Shown in pieces: positions 61,201-64,000 of a stretch of DNA of 64,000 nucleotides. The position numbers and the translations under genes are program-made. Origin of the DNA: Lineus longissimus. Lineage: Eukaryota > Nemertea > Pilidiophora > Heteronemertea > Lineidae. The stretch spans positions 23,513,501 through 23,577,500 of the forward strand of contig NC_088308.1 of assembly GCF_910592395.1 (NCBI RefSeq), in the 5' to 3' direction. The notes under the pieces were generated by a model, which ran no database searches, was not told where the DNA came from, and saw only the letters and a list, made by a program, of their open reading frames with translations. Numbering within the stretch: position 1 is the first letter of the stretch; each line of letters begins with the position of its first letter.

Positions 61201-64000
61201 AACGCAGACCAACGCTCAGCTATTTCGGATGCGTTCTTTATGACATGCCATCATCATTTGATGTGTTTATCGAAATCAGCTACCTAAACGCTGTTTATCC
61301 AAGTCATTTTAGAGGAAGTAACCATGTTTACGTGTCGCTTTTATCCAGCGGTGTTGGTGGGACAATAACTCTCAAGGTAAACAATTATCAAATAAGAAAT
61401 GTGTCATCCATCACAGAAGATGACCAAATGTGTTTTAGATGCACGGAGTTCAACCACTCCCACACCATTTTTGCAAGGTTACCACGAAGGTAACGGAAGT
61501 AAAGCTGCAATATTGCAAATTTCTGACAACCTGTAATTGACGTTTAGAATGAAGATAGGGAAAGGTATAGAGAAACTTTTTTGTTCGTTGCCTATGTTAT
61601 GTTTTTGCGTCGCGAAAAAAACACTTTCTGTTCAATATCGATCCTCACTCCGCGGATCCGTTCATATAAGGTTATATGCAGTACAAAAACAATGCTTGAA
61701 AGTTAAATGATCACGTGTAATAAAAATGCTGTGTTATAAAACTGCTGTAAGTGCATTACTTTTAGGCAATTGCTCTCTCTGCTTATTCTTGGATCCAAAA
61801 AACTGAGATATGGCTCAGAAGGCCATCGAAATACCGTACAGTTTTGCCACTTAATAGTACTACATTGCACAGCCAGCTTGTCTATTGCAGTATTTATTTA
61901 TGTGACGAGCTTAATTCGTTTGAACTTTAATAAAGACATATTCCAATCCGTTTGACTTAACAATTACAGGTGATAAATCGTTCAACTCCTTTCCTTCACG
62001 TTAGCCACCTTCCTCAACCGGAGGCTCAAAGATAAATCTGACACTAATGTCCCTTAATGACCATTAAACTCATCTCATGTGGAGAACATGGTGAGCCAAA
62101 CTGGAGATTGCCCGTATATGACAGTTACTTCCTTCACCACCCCACCGGGCTCGGCCTTTAAATACTCACTGATCAGTGCTTTTTACGGTGGATTCTCTGC
62201 ACTGAGTGTATTTTTGATAATTAGCGAACACATTGTTAACGTGTCCAGGAATTCTTCGTGCTTGCGACGATGGCATTTCAAACTTGCTCAAGTCACGATC
62301 GAACTGTTTAAATGGTTTCAAAAACAAGGGAAAAATGAAATTTATTTTCGACAGTAAATTTATGTGGTTGTTAAGTTAAAACCACGAAGGTTCTGCGAGT
62401 AGAATTTTTATTCCTACCAGTTCCATACAATTCAACCGAACAGTTCGTTTTACCAAAAGCGATTCGATGGAGCGATATAACATTTAGGATTAAGACTCGT
62501 GGAAAGTTTGAGTAGTGTAATCCCTTCAAATGCAGCAATTTGATTAATTTTGGACCAACAGGGGATTCGATCGATGCATCAAATTGATACGTGGATACAT
62601 TGATTGTAAGTTGCGGGATTCCAACAAAATTAATCTAAAATCATAACGCCCGTTTCACAGATTTAAACTATACACTGTAAGCTTTGCGCATGAACTTGGT
62701 ATTGTACTAATTGTCTTGTTTCTTGCTACGGTATGAAAAAAAACATGAACAAAAATATAAGCCTTGTTATTCTCTTCTTCATGTCACTACACACTATTTT
62801 GGCGAACACTGCACTGCCTCCCTAAGTGCTTAATTGCACAGAGGTGGTGATTACCAGAAACCAGAGCTGATAAAGCTGACCTTTCCATAAAAATCTATAG
62901 AATATTTCATGGAAAATGATTCTTGCCAATTAAAGATAATTCGAACACGACGTGTAGCAAATTTACCATCACAATTACAGAATTGCAAAATGTACCCAGA
63001 TTTCTTTGTAAACGGCCTGACTTCCGGCGCAGCCTCTCCTTTTGAATCTGCCTCCCCTTCCTAGGAAATGTGCAGGAAATTAAAGAAGTAGATGGGATGG
63101 AATGGCGTCATTATTCCACATCATAGCTTCATCATCACCTAGGTTTAGTATCCCTGCGTATCGCTTCAGTAACTGCTAATACCGGTGTATTCCTTGGTCA
63201 ACTGGAAATTCGCTATTATCAATTAATGTCGAGGGGTGTGTCACGGATCATGAACCTTATGGTAGCAAAATTGCATCTACAAGTGATTATGGTTGATTGT
63301 ACTGAAAAGATGCCAATTGGCAAAAGTGATTTTGACAGATACATCGGTATAGCAAAATTACGTATTTAAAAGTGTATCAGATATGGAAAGAAATGTGCAA
63401 AAGGTGTAGAATCTCCATCCTTTAGACTTGATGGCGAAATCATTGCCTATCTGCTGGCCATTTATTGCATTGGCTAACATAACATCTAAAATCAATGCCA
63501 GCATATATTCACAGCCACTGACCACCCCTCTTGTGTTTTGAATACATGGGGCCTTTCTTCAGCAGCACATCAAGATGTCACGATTCCATCAAGGACATCA
63601 TGTGTAACATGGCAAAATGATATTAGTCCACGTTTTCACCAGCATTTCATTGAGGCTGGTCCATTCACTTCTTTGAAAAGTGACTCATTGCCTTTCAGTC
63701 TGGTTGTGGTTGACTTGTCCAAAGTGCCTCGCCCACAACCGTATCAAATCACACTACAACACAATAACAGTTGCATAAATGATAGAAACATGTCATTCTT
63801 TTGCAATTCTTGTTTCAACCTATTGTTAAGTTGTTTAAAACAACATACAGTATACAACATCGTGATTTACGAAGTTTTATGCAGCTACATTACAGTCTAG
63901 TTTTAGCTTTTAATTCGTTTTTTGATGTTCATCCAGTGATCGAACTCTATGTTTCATGTATCATTTTGTCCACATCAAAAGTCTACCCTAACTTTTAATT
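58213..64000. other. Region with no recognised gene, probably RET intron 1 or upstream
   Basis: 5.8 kb of AT-rich sequence. Open frames at 58911-59120, 59537-59740, 61245-61493, 62079-62357 and 63538-63900 are short, often lack ATG, and show no family motifs. The missing RET exon 1 (signal peptide, ending one base into a codon) should lie to the right of 58128 on the minus strand; no convincing hydrophobic start with a correctly phased donor was found here. Confidence 0.5.

Noticed and set aside
1-64000. Bacterial-type features (operons, CRISPR arrays, Shine-Dalgarno sites)
   Set aside because: Spliced animal genes throughout; no regularly spaced short direct repeats of CRISPR type.

Overview
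This is 64 kb of a bilaterian animal genome, most likely a marine invertebrate. Every gene but two is split by introns with GT-AG borders. The orthologues (RET, AP5S1, ZCCHC7, 4-aminobutyrate aminotransferase, L-xylulose reductase) are recognisable by eye against their vertebrate families. Introns are mostly 200-900 bp. The phylum cannot be fixed from the sequence alone. Exon borders below were placed by hand from splice signals, and reading phase was checked across every junction.

Layout. (1) 1-13895, minus: a large NACHT plus WD40 STAND-type protein (NWD1/NWD2-like), about 32 exons, 3' end outside the window. (2) 14826-15596, plus: single-exon AP5S1, head-to-head with the NWD gene. (3) 16611-20539, minus: ZCCHC7, the zinc-knuckle RNA-binding partner of the TRAMP exosome cofactor, with a candidate MITE and a candidate tRNA-derived SINE in its introns. 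(4) 20884-24118: three head-to-tail copies of a ~1.07 kb GC-hairpin repeat filling the gap between the divergent ZCCHC7 and ABAT genes. (5) 24399-35821, plus: ABAT (GABA transaminase). (6) 36900-39274 and 39948-41867, minus: two intact DCXR (L-xylulose reductase) paralogues in a ~3 kb direct tandem duplication. (7) 45097-58128, minus: the receptor tyrosine kinase RET, lacking only the signal-peptide exon, with an intronless SLC35G-type transporter gene inside a kinase-domain intron on the same strand. (8) 58213-64000: no gene recognised; probably RET intron 1 or upstream sequence.

The most exciting feature is in ABAT. The exon just after the FHGRTMG active-site segment is present five times in tandem (29642-32669). 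All five copies are open, have good splice borders and share phases (1 in, 0 out), with lengths of 155, 149, 149, 149 and 155 nt. Because every length leaves remainder 2 on division by 3, only transcripts with exactly one copy keep the frame (unless four are included). This looks like a mutually exclusive exon cassette that would give five GABA transaminase isoforms differing in one ~50-residue block beside the active site. A smaller, decaying case of the same kind sits in the NWD gene: two versions of one WD40 exon separated by only 46 bp, one carrying a 1-nt frameshift.
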